Notes: a model not told the origin generated them from the letters alone. A stretch of DNA of 64,000 nt from DATJHM01 sp963777355 (GCA_963777355.1 CAVZQK010000022.1:434001-498000), one strand, 5' to 3'. Positions 1 to 9,791 are shown, counted from the stretch's first letter. Translations and numbers: made by a program.

Positions 1-2047
1 CAGCCTTTGATGAACTGATTCGTCAGACGCAACAAAACATTCAGAACACGCAAAATCCAGCGCACCCGCGAGGCTCTGGCGGCTGAACTCTCGATACTGC
101 TCAAAGCCAGCGAAGCCTTCGCAGAGCAATATCTGAAAGATGACGGGGGGCATGTGGAGGTCATCCCCGCCGAGCGCTGGGAGAGCGAGAGCAGCCGCTA
201 TATTGAAGAGCCAGCACGCGATAGCGAGGAGCCACGACTGATCCGTCTGATCGATTATGCTGAATACACCATCCATGCCACACCGCAATCGTTACTGCCA
301 CAAGGGAGCGTTCTCGTCGATCTGCCGGGCGGCTCGGCGGGACAGTTACGCCATGACCTGATCTTGCGCGAAGAATTAAGCGAGGTAGATGCAGTGATCC
401 TGGTCATCGGCAATAATCGCTTTGGCGACGATGATCGCACACAGCACCTATTTGAGCTGGTAAAGCGCAAGAAGTGAGCAATCGGGCACCTGAAGTCGCG
501 GCAAATATGCTTTTTCTGGCAGTCACCCACTGGGATGAATTAAATTCCCATGCCAGCGTAGAAAAAGCCCTGGGGAGCCTGCGTCCATTGCAGCGGGATC
601 TGCCTGCTGGATACAACAGCTACCACCATCATGGCTTCAATCACGATTTCTTTTTCTATCCTCTGCGCGGTCTTGATGCGCTATTGGCAACAATGGGCAT
701 AAACAATCAACACCTTACAAAAAATCGACTGCAAGAGGGACGCGAATATGCAGGGCGGATGCTGAGCATCTATCCCGACTTGCTAAAAATAGATCCAACC
801 CTTCCCACTACGGCCAGCGCCCAGGATTTCCAGAACGTTGCTAGCAAACAACACGAAGCGATGTTACGTTTCAGTGGTCTTCCAGAAATGACCAACGATA
901 TCCAGACCTTCCTAACGCGCAATCGCTATGAAGTCCAGCTGCGCCAGGCAGAGACGCAATTGACCATGGCATTTCAACATTTAGAAGATCTGTGCTGGGA
1001 ATATCTGAACATTCTCGGTATGAACAGCCGTGATCTGCTCGAACTGGATCAGGAGCTGCAATCCCGCAAAAGCAAGCGCGGTGCAGTCCGCTTTGAGCAA
1101 CTACAAAAGCGCACCAACGAGATGCATAGGCCTGGGCTGATGCCCTCAGGCAATTCAGCGAGGCTATAAGCAACGACGACAACGCATTCCATCGCGCGCT
1201 GGCACTGGCTCATGAACGAGCGCTCAAACGTATTAAAGTCCATATTATGCAGGGGCAGTTTGACCCTTACATCAAAGTCAGCAATCATACAGATATCAAT
1301 TCACCAGCAATGGAGATCGGTCAGCGCTGGATTGATATTGACGGCTGGGGGCTGATCAAGACATTGCGCATGAGCTTTAGTGCTGCCCTTGAACGTGAGA
1401 TGAACGAACCGGCCCGCACGCTTGCCGAAGCATTTCTCATCCCTATTGCCTATAAAGAGGAGATAGACGCCACCCTCGATATTAGCCGCATAGCGCTCGG
1501 TGAATTCGGGGGAGAGATGGACGACATTCAAAAGGCCTATAGCAAGCTCAAAAGAAACATTCGCGAGAAGGCCCGCGACGTCTGCCTCTACGTAAGCGTC
1601 GGAGAACTCTTGAATGAGGAGAAGTACGCACCAGCAAAAGACAATCCAGCAGTGAGCGCACTCTATCGCCTCTCCTCGCTTCAGAACAAGCCAGAAGATG
1701 TCCTTCAGCAGGCTCGCCTATTAATGAGTCCGATTCTAGAAGTAATCTGCGGAGACCTTGCTCGCAGCACAGAGCGGCGCATCGCGCATCTCTTCCGTTA
1801 TGAACTGGACAAGCTAGAAGCACGCCAGATTTACGAGAATGATCGTCTGGAGACACTGCCAAGCCAGGTGCCTGGACAATTTTCAGATCTTGTGAATTGC
1901 CTGCATAACTTATTGACGGAACGCGTCATCACATCCGAAACGTTGCGCCAGCAGCTTGATCAACTGCAAGCGCAGCGCGAGGCAGCCGTCGATGATTGGG
2001 TGACGTTGTTGCATGATACTGAGCAATTGAGAACATCGCATCGTTAA
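1..2047 (+). pseudogene. Dynamin-like GTPase, 5' end outside window, several frame breaks
   Basis: This is the C-terminal two thirds of a large dynamin-family GTPase. The P-loop would lie before base 1. A G3-like VDLPGG motif is coded near 320-337, followed by a hydrophobic strand (DAVILVIGNN), and a G4-like VTHWDE lies near 520-537. Long helical sequence follows, as in dynamin middle/GED regions. Reading is continuous only if the frame changes at about 50, about 473, and between about 1120 and 1160. After each change the sense continues smoothly (for example KRK then VSNRAPEVAAN; later FHRALALAHERALKR into MQGQFDPYIKV). The last segment stops at 2047. At least three indels point either to a decayed gene or to assembly errors. 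The family assignment rests on the G motifs plus helical architecture, and other dynamin-like or GTPase-HSR1 relatives remain possible. Confidence 0.6.
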
Positions 2048-2071
2048 TAGTTCTTGCATAGTTTTTTCGAG

Positions 2072-2118
2072 AAAAACCGACCTATCAGGCGAAGGTAAAC
2101 AGAGCCAGGTAGGTCGGT
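2072..2118 (-). terminator. Rho-independent terminator, minus strand
   Basis: The perfect 9-bp arms ACCGACCTA (2076-2084) and TAGGTCGGT (2110-2118) are followed on the minus strand by a run of T (A2072-2076 on the plus strand). It lies about 20 bases below another terminator facing the same way, so the two act in tandem. On the plus strand no T run follows, so it does not serve the upstream GTPase gene. Confidence 0.65.
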
Positions 2119-2137
2119 CTCACATTTCAAATAAAAC

Positions 2138-2171
2138 AAAAAAAGGAGAGTCCGGTGTGACCGAACCCTCC
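2138..2171 (-). terminator. Strong Rho-independent terminator, minus strand
   Basis: A 12-bp stem (2145-2156 with 2160-2171, two G-U pairs, 3-nt loop) is followed on the minus strand by seven T and then GTTTT. It stands 467 bases downstream of the ecfT stop codon, with no convincing protein gene in between. It therefore ends either a long ecf 3' UTR or a separate small transcript. Confidence 0.8.
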
Positions 2172-2450
2172 TTCTCCCCCAAATTGACCGGTGTGCTGAG
2201 TCGAGAGAAATCTTCCCCAAGATTCCCCTCAAGCGTACTGGTCCGTTGAAAACGTTCAGCAATCCAAGATTCCATGAACGTTTCTTTCTGCTTCAACCAG
2301 GAACTAGCAGCATTTTGCTCATGGCTCCTGTCCACAGGCATTTGTTCCGCTTATACAAGCGGTTTACCTTTTCAGGTAGATGTTACCGAAACAATTGTCT
2401 ATCCCCCCCAGGATATGCAACCAGGTAACATTTGTTCCCCCATGCACAAT
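2138..2450 (-). ncRNA. Candidate structured small RNA or long 3' UTR element
   Basis: The stretch 2048-2638 has no credible protein gene. On the minus strand it contains several perfect hairpin arms: an 8-bp pair (2380-2387 with 2424-2431), a 6-bp CCGCTT/AAGCGG stem with a 4-nt loop (2347-2362), and a 9-bp AAACGTTCA/TGAACGTTT pair (2250-2258 with 2275-2283). It ends at the strong terminator 2138-2171. A TATTAT-like -10 box sits near 2449-2454 with a poor -35. I could not match it to T-box, RNase P RNA, tmRNA, SRP RNA or 6S RNA landmarks. An open frame of 73 codons crosses it but runs through the terminator stem, which argues against coding. The assignment as an RNA gene is inference; it could equally be the 3' UTR of the ecf operon or a relic of a mobile element. 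Confidence 0.35.
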
Positions 2451-2638
2451 AATACCGTATAGCAAAGAAATTAGAGTTAATGATGCGTTGAGATGTCATG
2501 GAGATTTATCCAGATATGGCGATTCTTGGTTAAGGAATAGACACATCTTTTATAACGTGCACCTCTGATAAGCATCTATCACATTTTTCTGCTTCTACTC
2601 CAGTAAAATAATGAGCTGCGTCTCTCTTCACCTCTTTT

Positions 2639-3667
2639 TCAAATTAGGATTGAGGCAATAGTCAAAATCACAATAACCAGGCAGACACTATAATCGCTGA
2701 GGTGAAAGGTTGTCTCATAAAGAGGAGTTTGCCGGCCTTCACTCTGATAGCCACGGGCCTCTAACGCTGTTCCCAGTTCGGAAGCATCCCGAAACACACT
2801 GTGAATAAGAGGGACAAAAAGCATTGTCAGACTCTGGAAACGCTCACGCAGAGTCCCACTCGTCAGATCCGCGCCACGGGCAGTTTGCGCTTTACTTAAT
2901 TGCTCAGTCGTTTCTAAGAGGGTTGGCAGAAAACGTAGGGCCAGCAAGGTCATGAGAGCAAAACTATCAACCGGTAGCCGAAAACGGCGCAGAGGTGCCA
3001 GCACCATAGTCATCCCCTCAATCAGCGCCATCGGCGAGGTAGTCATTGTCAACAACAACGAAAAGGCATAGAGTAAGAGCAGAAAACTAGAGAACGTTAT
3101 CAATGTCCAGACACCGCTATCAGTAACAAGGGCCGGACCGAGCAGAAAATCTTGATTTGAGACTGAACCACTGGCAAGCCAGAGCAGCAAAAAGCTGACC
3201 AGTGTCACAAACCAGAGCAAGCTTTTCAAACGGCGAAATTGTGGCTTTTGCCAGAGCGCATAGAGAGCAGGCAGGTACGTTGAAAGAAGCAAGGCAAAGC
3301 CAAGACCGCCTACAAGCAAGAGAGAGAGCCGCAGAGGTCCATAGGGGATACCGAAAGGTCCAATAGTCAGCAGCGTTCTATGCGCTCCATCGGTGGTCGT
3401 CAGAATAGGCCAGACCCCAAGAAGCATCAGAAGGACCAGTAGCCACATCCGCTGCCAGAGTGTACGCAGGCTGAGTCCTGAGAAAAACAGGCCCAGAGCA
3501 AGCAGAACAAGCGCCAGGACGTAAGGCTCCAGGTGCCATTTTAGATGATTGGCGATAGTCAACCAGGCGACAAGCCAGAGCAGGAGAAAAAGCTTTGTAC
3601 GCGCTTGCAGACGATGTAACAGGCTCTGTCCTGGATAATAGGTGCCGAGAGGAAGCATTTTCAACAT
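2639..3667 (-). CDS. ecfT: ECF transporter transmembrane component EcfT
   Basis: EcfT is the membrane scaffold of energy-coupling factor importers, linking the two ATPases to the substrate-binding S component. The protein is about 342 residues with repeated hydrophobic segments. It has the C-terminal coupling signature with two short Ala-Arg-Gly motifs: TARGADLTSG and, further on, ALEARGYQSEGR. The open frame continues far upstream inside ecfA2, but that part reads as nonsense. The ATG at 3667 begins MLKMLPLG and lies 4 bases after the ecfA2 stop, the spacing expected in an operon. It is the last gene of the four-gene minus-strand ecf operon. Confidence 0.9.
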   Translation of the reverse strand: MLKMLPLGTYYPGQSLLHRLQARTKLFLLLWLVAWLTIANHLKWHLEPYVLALVLLALGLFFSGLSLRTLWQRMWLLVLLMLLGVWPILTTTDGAHRTLLTIGPFGIPYGPLRLSLLLVGGLGFALLLSTYLPALYALWQKPQFRRLKSLLWFVTLVSFLLLWLASGSVSNQDFLLGPALVTDSGVWTLITFSSFLLLLYAFSLLLTMTTSPMALIEGMTMVLAPLRRFRLPVDSFALMTLLALRFLPTLLETTEQLSKAQTARGADLTSGTLRERFQSLTMLFVPLIHSVFRDASELGTALEARGYQSEGRQTPLYETTFHLSDYSVCLVIVILTIASILI

Positions 3668-3671
3668 AAGC

Positions 3672-4556
3672 TTATGACCCGCCTTGAGGAGACTGCAATG
3701 AGAGACGACTATACGAATACAACCAGTGATAGGCATCGTCCAAAGTGAAAACTGCCTCTGGAACAGGCACCCCTCTTTTGCGCAAAAGAGCCAGCAACTC
3801 GCTAAGCGCTGGAGCGGCCAGTCCCCAGGCACGCAGCTCCTCCCCTTGTGAAAAAATCTCTTGTGGCGTACCCTGCATAACCAGGCTGCCTTGATGCAGC
3901 ACAAACAGGCGGTCAGCCAGAGAGGCAACCTCGGCCATATCATGGGAGACCAGAATAATCGTTCCGCCCTGCTCTTGCTTGATGCGTTGCAGGCAAGCAT
4001 AAAACTCTGCCCGCCCATCTGCATCCAGGCCAACTGTTGGTTCATCGAGAATCAGGACACCAGGAGACATAGCCAGGACACCAGCCAGGGCAATACGGCG
4101 CTTCTGCCCGCCACTCAGCTCAAACGGTGAGCGGCGGGCATAGAGATCAAAAGGGAGGCCAACCGTTTCTAATGCCTCAGCAACGCGCACCCGTACTTCT
4201 CGTTGCGAACAGCCCATGCGTTGCGGACCAAAAGCCACATCGGCAAAGATAGTAGGAGCAAAAAGTTGCGCTTCTGGAAATTGAAAAAGCATACCAACAT
4301 GGCGGCGCAATTGACGCATATCCACACCTCTCGCGCCAACCTTCAGTCCATCAACATGAACCTCTCCCGAAGTTGGTTTCAGCAAGCCATTAAAATGCTG
4401 GATCAGCGTCGATTTCCCAGAGCCAGTGACCCCGATAATTGCCACGCAACTGCCACGTTCAATTGCTAAAGAGACATCGTGTAAAGCAATTTTTGTCAGA
4501 GACGCATTGGTATAAACATGCGAGAGGTGCCGGGTCAGAATAATTGTATCGCTCAC
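3672..4556 (-). CDS. ecfA2: ECF transporter ATPase EcfA2
   Basis: This is one of the paired ABC ATPases that power the ECF importer at the cytoplasmic face. The protein has 294 residues. Walker A GVTGSGKST is at 42-50, an ECF-type Q-loop FQFPEAQLF at about 91-99, the signature LSGGQ at 147-151 and Walker B VLILDEPT at 167-174. Its ATG overlaps the stop of ecfA1 by four bases (ATGA), indicating translational coupling. The extended C-terminal tail after the nucleotide-binding domain is normal for CbiO/EcfA proteins. The A1/A2 labels follow operon order and similarity in type; they could be swapped without changing the biology. Confidence 0.92.
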   Translation of the reverse strand: MSDTIILTRHLSHVYTNASLTKIALHDVSLAIERGSCVAIIGVTGSGKSTLIQHFNGLLKPTSGEVHVDGLKVGARGVDMRQLRRHVGMLFQFPEAQLFAPTIFADVAFGPQRMGCSQREVRVRVAEALETVGLPFDLYARRSPFELSGGQKRRIALAGVLAMSPGVLILDEPTVGLDADGRAEFYACLQRIKQEQGGTIILVSHDMAEVASLADRLFVLHQGSLVMQGTPQEIFSQGEELRAWGLAAPALSELLALLRKRGVPVPEAVFTLDDAYHWLYSYSRLSLQSPQGGS

Positions 4557-5410
4557 GAACTCAAAGTCCTCGCAATCGCATCAATAGTTAAAGCTCCAGG
4601 ATCAAGAGGCAAGCCAGCAGCGCGGAGACGAGCCACCAGTTCCACAGGCTCCGGAATCAGAAGCTTCAAAGCCCGCAAGCGGGGCAGATCGGAAAAAATC
4701 TTCATTGGGACATCATCCAGAATAACACGTCCCCGTTCCATTACCACAATCCTCTCGGCCTGCGCCGCTTCCTCCAGCAGATGAGTCACCTGGATAATCG
4801 TCAGACCATACTCCTGGTGTAGCTGATGCAACAGCTGATTGATCTCCTGACGCGAGAGGGGATCGAGCATGGACGTCGCTTCATCGGCAATAATACAGCG
4901 CGGACGCAAGGCTAAGACACCGGCAATAGCTACGCGCTGCCGCTGGCCACCAGAGAGTTTGTGAGGTGGCATCTTCCGGAGATGGCTGATGCCAACGGCC
5001 TCCATCATCTCATCGACCCGTTCACGCAGGATCTGCACAGGCAGACCGCGCATTGCGAGCGACCAGGCAACATCATCCTCAACAATAGTCGCGATGATCT
5101 GACTATCAGGATTTTGAAAAATCATACCGACACTTTCACGAATTTCGCGTTGGGCCTGCTCAGCGCGTGTATCAAGTCCCGCAACCAGGACCTTGCCACG
5201 ATCCGGAAGCAACAGAGCGTTACAGTGTCGTGCCAGCGTCGATTTGCCGCTACCATTGTGTCCAAGGAGAACGACATATTCGCCTTGTGCGATCTGAAGA
5301 TCGACATCCTGTAATACTGGATGCGAGGTTTGCTCAGAGTTCGAGACAGGATAGGCATAGGTAATATGTTGTAAAGAGATAAGGGGAGCGCCGGATTTAT
5401 AGCTCTGCAT
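4553..5410 (-). CDS. ecfA1: ECF transporter ATPase EcfA1
   Basis: This is the second ABC ATPase of the ECF module, about 285 residues. Walker A GHNGSGKST is at 50-58, the Q-loop FQNPDSQI at about 98-105, signature LSGGQ at 152-156 and Walker B IIADEATS at 173-180. The Ala in place of Pro in the D-E-x-T motif is common in EcfA1-type proteins. The open frame extends upstream to 5683, but the extra residues lie inside the preceding gene and look non-coding. The start MQSYKSG at 5410 overlaps the end of the S-component gene by 14 bases, as expected for a coupled operon. Confidence 0.92.
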   Translation of the reverse strand: MQSYKSGAPLISLQHITYAYPVSNSEQTSHPVLQDVDLQIAQGEYVVLLGHNGSGKSTLARHCNALLLPDRGKVLVAGLDTRAEQAQREIRESVGMIFQNPDSQIIATIVEDDVAWSLAMRGLPVQILRERVDEMMEAVGISHLRKMPPHKLSGGQRQRVAIAGVLALRPRCIIADEATSMLDPLSRQEINQLLHQLHQEYGLTIIQVTHLLEEAAQAERIVVMERGRVILDDVPMKIFSDLPRLRALKLLIPEPVELVARLRAAGLPLDPGALTIDAIARTLSS

Positions 5411-6167
5411 GCGGCCTCCTGGACACAAGACGTCTGGCAACCAATTTAGAGACACGGCGGCGTAGACGCTGCATATCGCGTGTAAAACGCTCAGTGGGGA
5501 AGGGACGGACGTCATATCCCAACGATCTGACCACGAGATTTGTGGCAGCATAGATAAGGATCGTAGAGACCAGGGAGAACCCCCATAAAAGCACAAAAAG
5601 CGCCAACCACCAGTAAGTAAAAGCGAGATTGCCAAAAGCAACGAGTTGAGGAACAAAATGCTGCTGCCACGAGCTTTCGACACCGTTATGGATTAAAGCA
5701 TCCAGCCGCAACACAAGCAGGTCTAGAAACTGCAAAACGCCATTGTAGATCTGCTGCAAAAATTGGATATACGTACTAAAAGCGACTCCAGTGAGAAGAG
5801 AGAGCAGTGCGAATAAAAAATAAAAGGTCAGCGCCCCACAGGTAGCGCCAAGAAGAATGAGGAAAGCATGGTCAAAGCGGGAGCGCATCGTTATGCCTAG
5901 ATAGAGGCCACCGAGAATCTCCACGGCAAAGATGGGCACAAGAGATGGTCCCATCAGGATACCAGCGAGAAAGAGGGCCACGCAGCTACTCATAATGCCG
6001 ACGAAGAGTCCGCGCCGAAGCACGAGAAGCGCAAAGACAATGAATATAGGAAATCGAAAGACATCCCCCACAAAAGGAACATAATTTACCAACAATTGAT
6101 AGATAACCGCGATATCAGCCAGAAGTGCCCCTTCGGCAATTTCCACAGGTTTAAGCGTTCTCAACAT
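5397..6167 (-). CDS. ECF transporter S component, substrate unassigned
   Basis: This is the first gene of the ecf operon. It encodes a 256-residue, very hydrophobic protein with about six membrane segments and a basic C-terminal tail rich in Arg. Position directly ahead of ecfA1, with overlapping ends, makes it the likely substrate-binding S component or an S-component-like membrane partner. I do not recognise signatures of BioY, RibU, ThiT, FolT, CbrT or cobalt-type CbiM. No riboswitch was recognised in the 227-base gap upstream (6168-6394), so the cargo cannot be read from regulation either. It may also be a DUF2232-type membrane protein. Confidence 0.7.
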   Translation of the reverse strand: MLRTLKPVEIAEGALLADIAVIYQLLVNYVPFVGDVFRFPIFIVFALLVLRRGLFVGIMSSCVALFLAGILMGPSLVPIFAVEILGGLYLGITMRSRFDHAFLILLGATCGALTFYFLFALLSLLTGVAFSTYIQFLQQIYNGVLQFLDLLVLRLDALIHNGVESSWQQHFVPQLVAFGNLAFTYWWLALFVLLWGFSLVSTILIYAATNLVVRSLGYDVRPFPTERFTRDMQRLRRRVSKLVARRLVSRRPHAEL

Positions 6168-6394
6168 AGCGTAATATTACCAATCAGAGAGATGGAGTTG
6201 ATTGAATAGTGGATCATTTCACTCATAGAATATACCACTGGCGCTTCCACATAGGAACAATATTTCCTATTGTACCACTAGAGCGGAAGAAAGTCTGGTA
6301 TGATTCCCATCGCAGTTGCGAAAGCGGAGAGCAGATGTTATAGTAACTCTCCGTAAAGAGTAAAACCGTTGGGATAGCCAGAAAAGGTTGATGC

Positions 6395-8674
6395 ATGACA
6401 CCTCAGGGAAGCAGAGCAAAGGGAACAACGCGCACATCCAGCACGCCACAATTTTCCGCCAATCCACAGCAAGCCGCCGCCATTGCCCACACAGCAGGAC
6501 CGGCGGCCTTTATTGCCGCGGCAGGCACCGGCAAAACGTCTATTCTGGTACAACGTCTGGTTCGTTTGATTGCGGACGAAGGGGCCTTACCTGAATCGAT
6601 TCTTTGCGTTACGTTTACCCGTGCAGCCGCCGATGAAATGGAGAAACGTGCCCTCAAGGCCTTGCGAGCCAGGGGAATAGCAGCAAAAGACCTGAAGAGC
6701 CTGCGCGTCGTCACCTTCCACGGTCTGGGGCACCAGATGCTGCGCGAGAAGCTCCAATGGACGCCCCAGGAGCTTAATCAACGCTTAATTAGTGGTGATC
6801 CCCGACAATGGCTAGCAGAGGATATAGTGCGGCCCTGGCGCAGCAATCGCACGCGTGGCATGAACTGGGAAGTAGAGATCGCGGCAGCGCTGGCCGCAGT
6901 TGATCGCGCAAAAGAGGGCCAGATCAAAGCGGAGCAGTCGGTTGATTTCTTCCAGAAGCACCTGGCGATAGAAGAGGATCTGGCGCTGCGCTATCAAGAA
7001 TTCTTTGTGCGGTATGAAGAGACCAAGAAGAAAGAGAAATTGTACGATCTCTCCGATCTGATCTACGTCCCCCTGATGCTGCTGGAGAGCAGTCCAAAAT
7101 TCCGTAAAACCTGGCAAGTGCGCTACCAGTATCTCCAGGTTGACGAGACCCAGGACACGAATCCCTCGCAATACCAGATCATCCAGTACCTGGCGGCCCC
7201 GAAAAACAATGTCGTCGTCGTTGGAGATCCAGACCAGGCCATCTATCAATTTCGCGGAGCCAGTCCTGAAGCATCGATTCTCTCGTTTCGCAGCATGTAT
7301 CCCAAAGGGAAAATCTACCATATTGAGCATAACTATCGCTCAACGCCCCAGATCCTCGAAGCTGCAAATCGTCTGATCGAGCATAACGAGGTCACACCCG
7401 GCTTCGAGAAGCAGCTCCGCCCAACGCAGCCTGATGGAGCACCGGTCACCGTTACAGCTTACGAAGACCAGGAGAACGAGGCAGAGGGGATCGCCGAACG
7501 CATTCGCCAACTAGTGCAAAGCTGGCGAGAGAAAGGCGAGGAGCATACGTATAAAGATATCTACGTCCTCTCGCGCACCAATCACCATATTGGGAGCCTC
7601 GAAATTGCCCTGGCCCGTCAGCGCATTCCCTATCGAACCGTTGGTGGCTCTTCTTTCTTCAAACGCAAAACCACGCGTGATATCCTGGCCTACCTCGCCC
7701 TCGTGGATGGCATGCGCATCTACCAACGCTATCTTGATCTACGAGGGGGTCCAGAGGCACAGCGCTGGGACGATATCTTTACGCCTGTGCATTGTGGAGA
7801 ACAGAACATGGCTTTTCGCAGTGTCGCCAATATTCCCTCGAAAGAATATTTCGCGCAGACCGGCAAGACCTCACATCGTTTCACACCAACCTTCTATGGC
7901 ACACTTACCGCGTTCGCCAGTGGCCGCCCGCTGCTGCAATTTTGTGAGGAACAGGCTTATACTATTGCTAAAGAATATCAGCTCAGTGCAAAAGATTTTG
8001 TGGGCCTGATTAAACGTGTCTGGTCCCGCTGCAACAACCATCCTGCCGAGGCGATCAAGCTTATCCGTGCATTCGCGTATGACACACACCTGCGCCATTA
8101 CGATAGCCAGCACAAAGAAGAGGGCCAGGAAGAAGAGAGCGAGGCTCCGACTCACCACGAGGAGACGCGTTTAGATGGACGCTACGACGAGCTTGAAGAG
8201 CTCACAAGTATTGCCGAAAAGCATCACACTATTCGCCACTTCTTACAGGCAATGGCCCAGTTGAAAGAGCAGGCAGAAGAGAGCAGCAAAAATAAGCGCG
8301 ACTGCGTGAGCCTGATGACGATTCATAAATCAAAGGGCCTGGAGAACACCGTCGTTTTTGTGATGGGCCTGACAGAGGGCATCTTTCCACACCGACGTTC
8401 TTATACAATGGCGGATGATGGTCCTATCTCTCTGGCGGGTATTGCTGAAGAGCGGCGGCTGGCATACGTCGCCTTTACACGCGCCCAAAAGTTCCTCTTT
8501 CTTTCGACCATCCAGCGCTATCGGGGCAGCGACGCGACCCCCTCGCGCTTCATCGAAGAGGCCGGCCTGCGTCCAACTGACATTGATGGTATCCTCAATC
8601 CTTTTCTCACAAAGCAGGACGGCTCACTCCGCACCCTCGATCTCCTCACGTCCACGCCGGCCCAACCAGGTTAA
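6395..8674 (+). CDS. UvrD/PcrA-family superfamily 1 DNA helicase
   Basis: ATP-dependent 3'-5' DNA helicase of the UvrD/PcrA/Rep group, used in repair and in clearing replication obstacles. The predicted protein has 759 residues. Motif I AAAGTGKT is at 41-48, motif II VDETQD at about 249-254, motif III GDPDQAIYQFRGA at about 277, motif IV-like HNYRST at about 312, motif V TIHKSKGLE at about 640, and motif VI EERRLAYVAFTRA near 690. All helicase motifs are intact. The first 20 or so residues are low-complexity and the ribosome site before 6395 is weak, so a slightly later start is possible. Length is typical for PcrA. It is divergent from the ecf operon. Confidence 0.93.
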   Translation: MTPQGSRAKGTTRTSSTPQFSANPQQAAAIAHTAGPAAFIAAAGTGKTSILVQRLVRLIADEGALPESILCVTFTRAAADEMEKRALKALRARGIAAKDLKSLRVVTFHGLGHQMLREKLQWTPQELNQRLISGDPRQWLAEDIVRPWRSNRTRGMNWEVEIAAALAAVDRAKEGQIKAEQSVDFFQKHLAIEEDLALRYQEFFVRYEETKKKEKLYDLSDLIYVPLMLLESSPKFRKTWQVRYQYLQVDETQDTNPSQYQIIQYLAAPKNNVVVVGDPDQAIYQFRGASPEASILSFRSMYPKGKIYHIEHNYRSTPQILEAANRLIEHNEVTPGFEKQLRPTQPDGAPVTVTAYEDQENEAEGIAERIRQLVQSWREKGEEHTYKDIYVLSRTNHHIGSLEIALARQRIPYRTVGGSSFFKRKTTRDILAYLALVDGMRIYQRYLDLRGGPEAQRWDDIFTPVHCGEQNMAFRSVANIPSKEYFAQTGKTSHRFTPTFYGTLTAFASGRPLLQFCEEQAYTIAKEYQLSAKDFVGLIKRVWSRCNNHPAEAIKLIRAFAYDTHLRHYDSQHKEEGQEEESEAPTHHEETRLDGRYDELEELTSIAEKHHTIRHFLQAMAQLKEQAEESSKNKRDCVSLMTIHKSKGLENTVVFVMGLTEGIFPHRRSYTMADDGPISLAGIAEERRLAYVAFTRAQKFLFLSTIQRYRGSDATPSRFIEEAGLRPTDIDGILNPFLTKQDGSLRTLDLLTSTPAQPG

Positions 8675-8763
8675 GCGAGGATAAGGACAGTTGACTCCCT
8701 TGCGCCGACCCCAGAGAGCAATTCCATACCCGTCTGATTTTGTTGGAGGCAATGGGAGAGAAC

Positions 8764-9696
8764 CTATTGTTGCTTGACGGAGGAGACCGGGTGAAAATCC
8801 AGGGCTTCATCGAGGGCGGGGCGCAAGAATGAGCAGAATATTTCCGCAGCGCCTGAGAGCTGCTTATCGGCCCGTTGAATAAGGCTAAGCTGTGGACGCA
8901 TCTCCAGGCCCTCAATCGGTACCTGGACAAGATCACCCTTCTCCAACTCGCGCTGTACCGAGAGCGAAGAGACGATAGCTGCGCCCACGCCGCTCATCGC
9001 CATCTGTTTAATCGCCTCATTGTCCGTTAAAGTAAAAAGCGGCTGCACATGAATGCCATAGGGAAGCAGGCCTTGCTCAATAACCTCGCGCAGACCGCTT
9101 CCCTGTTCACGCAATAATAGCTCATTTTTGGCAAACATCTCTGGCTTCACAGGGGTCGGACCACACCAGCGATGCCTGGGGGAGACTACCAGGATCAATT
9201 CATCATGAGCAAAGACAGTCACCTTTAAATTTGCTGGGAGACTGGCAGGATCGCCTTCAACCAGGCCAAAATCAAGATTCCAATTCATAGTGGCGTCAAC
9301 GATCTCCTGGGAATTCAAAATAGAGATGTGCAGCGTCACCTGCGGATAGCTCTCACGAAATCGCGCTACGATAGGTGGTAGAAGATAGACACCGGCGGTA
9401 GTATTTGAGGCCAACGTGACCTCTCCACCAGCAATTTCACGTAGCGCCGAGAGGGCCTCCTCCATCTCTCGCTCCAACGTAAACATCTGGCGAGCATAGC
9501 CCTGCAACATACGTCCGGCATAGGTTAAGGCAATACGCCGGCCCTGACGCTCTACTAATTCGAGGCCCAGCTCATGCTCCAGGCTCTGAATAGTCTTTGT
9601 CACCGCTGGCTGGCTCAAATTTAAGGCCTCAGAGGCACGAGTAATATGTTCTAAATCAGCGACCTTCAAGAAAACGCGCAAATTTTGCAGGTTCAC
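8764..9696 (-). CDS. LysR-type transcriptional regulator
   Basis: This is a LysR regulator of about 310 residues. The N-terminal winged helix-turn-helix includes LEHITRASEALNLSQPAVTK, and a two-lobed co-inducer domain follows. The open frame reaches 9855, but the GTG at 9696 (VNLQNLRVFL) is preferred: it is preceded by a GGGAGAG ribosome site and gives the usual family length and N-terminus. It is transcribed away from the SsuABC-like importer at 10004, the standard arrangement for a LysR protein controlling a divergent sulfur-, nitrogen- or carbon-source operon. The target assignment is inferred from this layout. Confidence 0.9.
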   Translation of the reverse strand: MNLQNLRVFLKVADLEHITRASEALNLSQPAVTKTIQSLEHELGLELVERQGRRIALTYAGRMLQGYARQMFTLEREMEEALSALREIAGGEVTLASNTTAGVYLLPPIVARFRESYPQVTLHISILNSQEIVDATMNWNLDFGLVEGDPASLPANLKVTVFAHDELILVVSPRHRWCGPTPVKPEMFAKNELLLREQGSGLREVIEQGLLPYGIHVQPLFTLTDNEAIKQMAMSGVGAAIVSSLSVQRELEKGDLVQVPIEGLEMRPQLSLIQRADKQLSGAAEIFCSFLRPALDEALDFHPVSSVKQQ

Positions 9697-9791
9697 TTTT
9701 CTCTCTCCCTGCTCAAAAGTTCTTCTCTCACATAGTATCAGAAAATATAGGCCGTTACCAGACTTTACAGAATGATCTATTCTGCTCACAC

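Noticed and set aside
2120..2341. 73-codon minus-strand frame
   Set aside because: It runs through the stem of the strong terminator at 2138-2171 and has no recognisable family, so coding is unlikely.
2340..2400. Similarity to a c-di-GMP-I riboswitch (GTAAACC then AACAAATGCC)
   Set aside because: The tetraloop and receptor pattern and the remaining conserved bases are missing. No downstream gene is positioned on that strand.
3668..4045. Upstream extension of ecfT
   Set aside because: It lies inside ecfA2 in another frame and reads as nonsense. The ATG at 3667 next to the ecfA2 stop is the natural start.
5411..5683. Upstream extension of ecfA1
   Set aside because: It lies in the S-component gene; the ABC domain begins normally from 5410.
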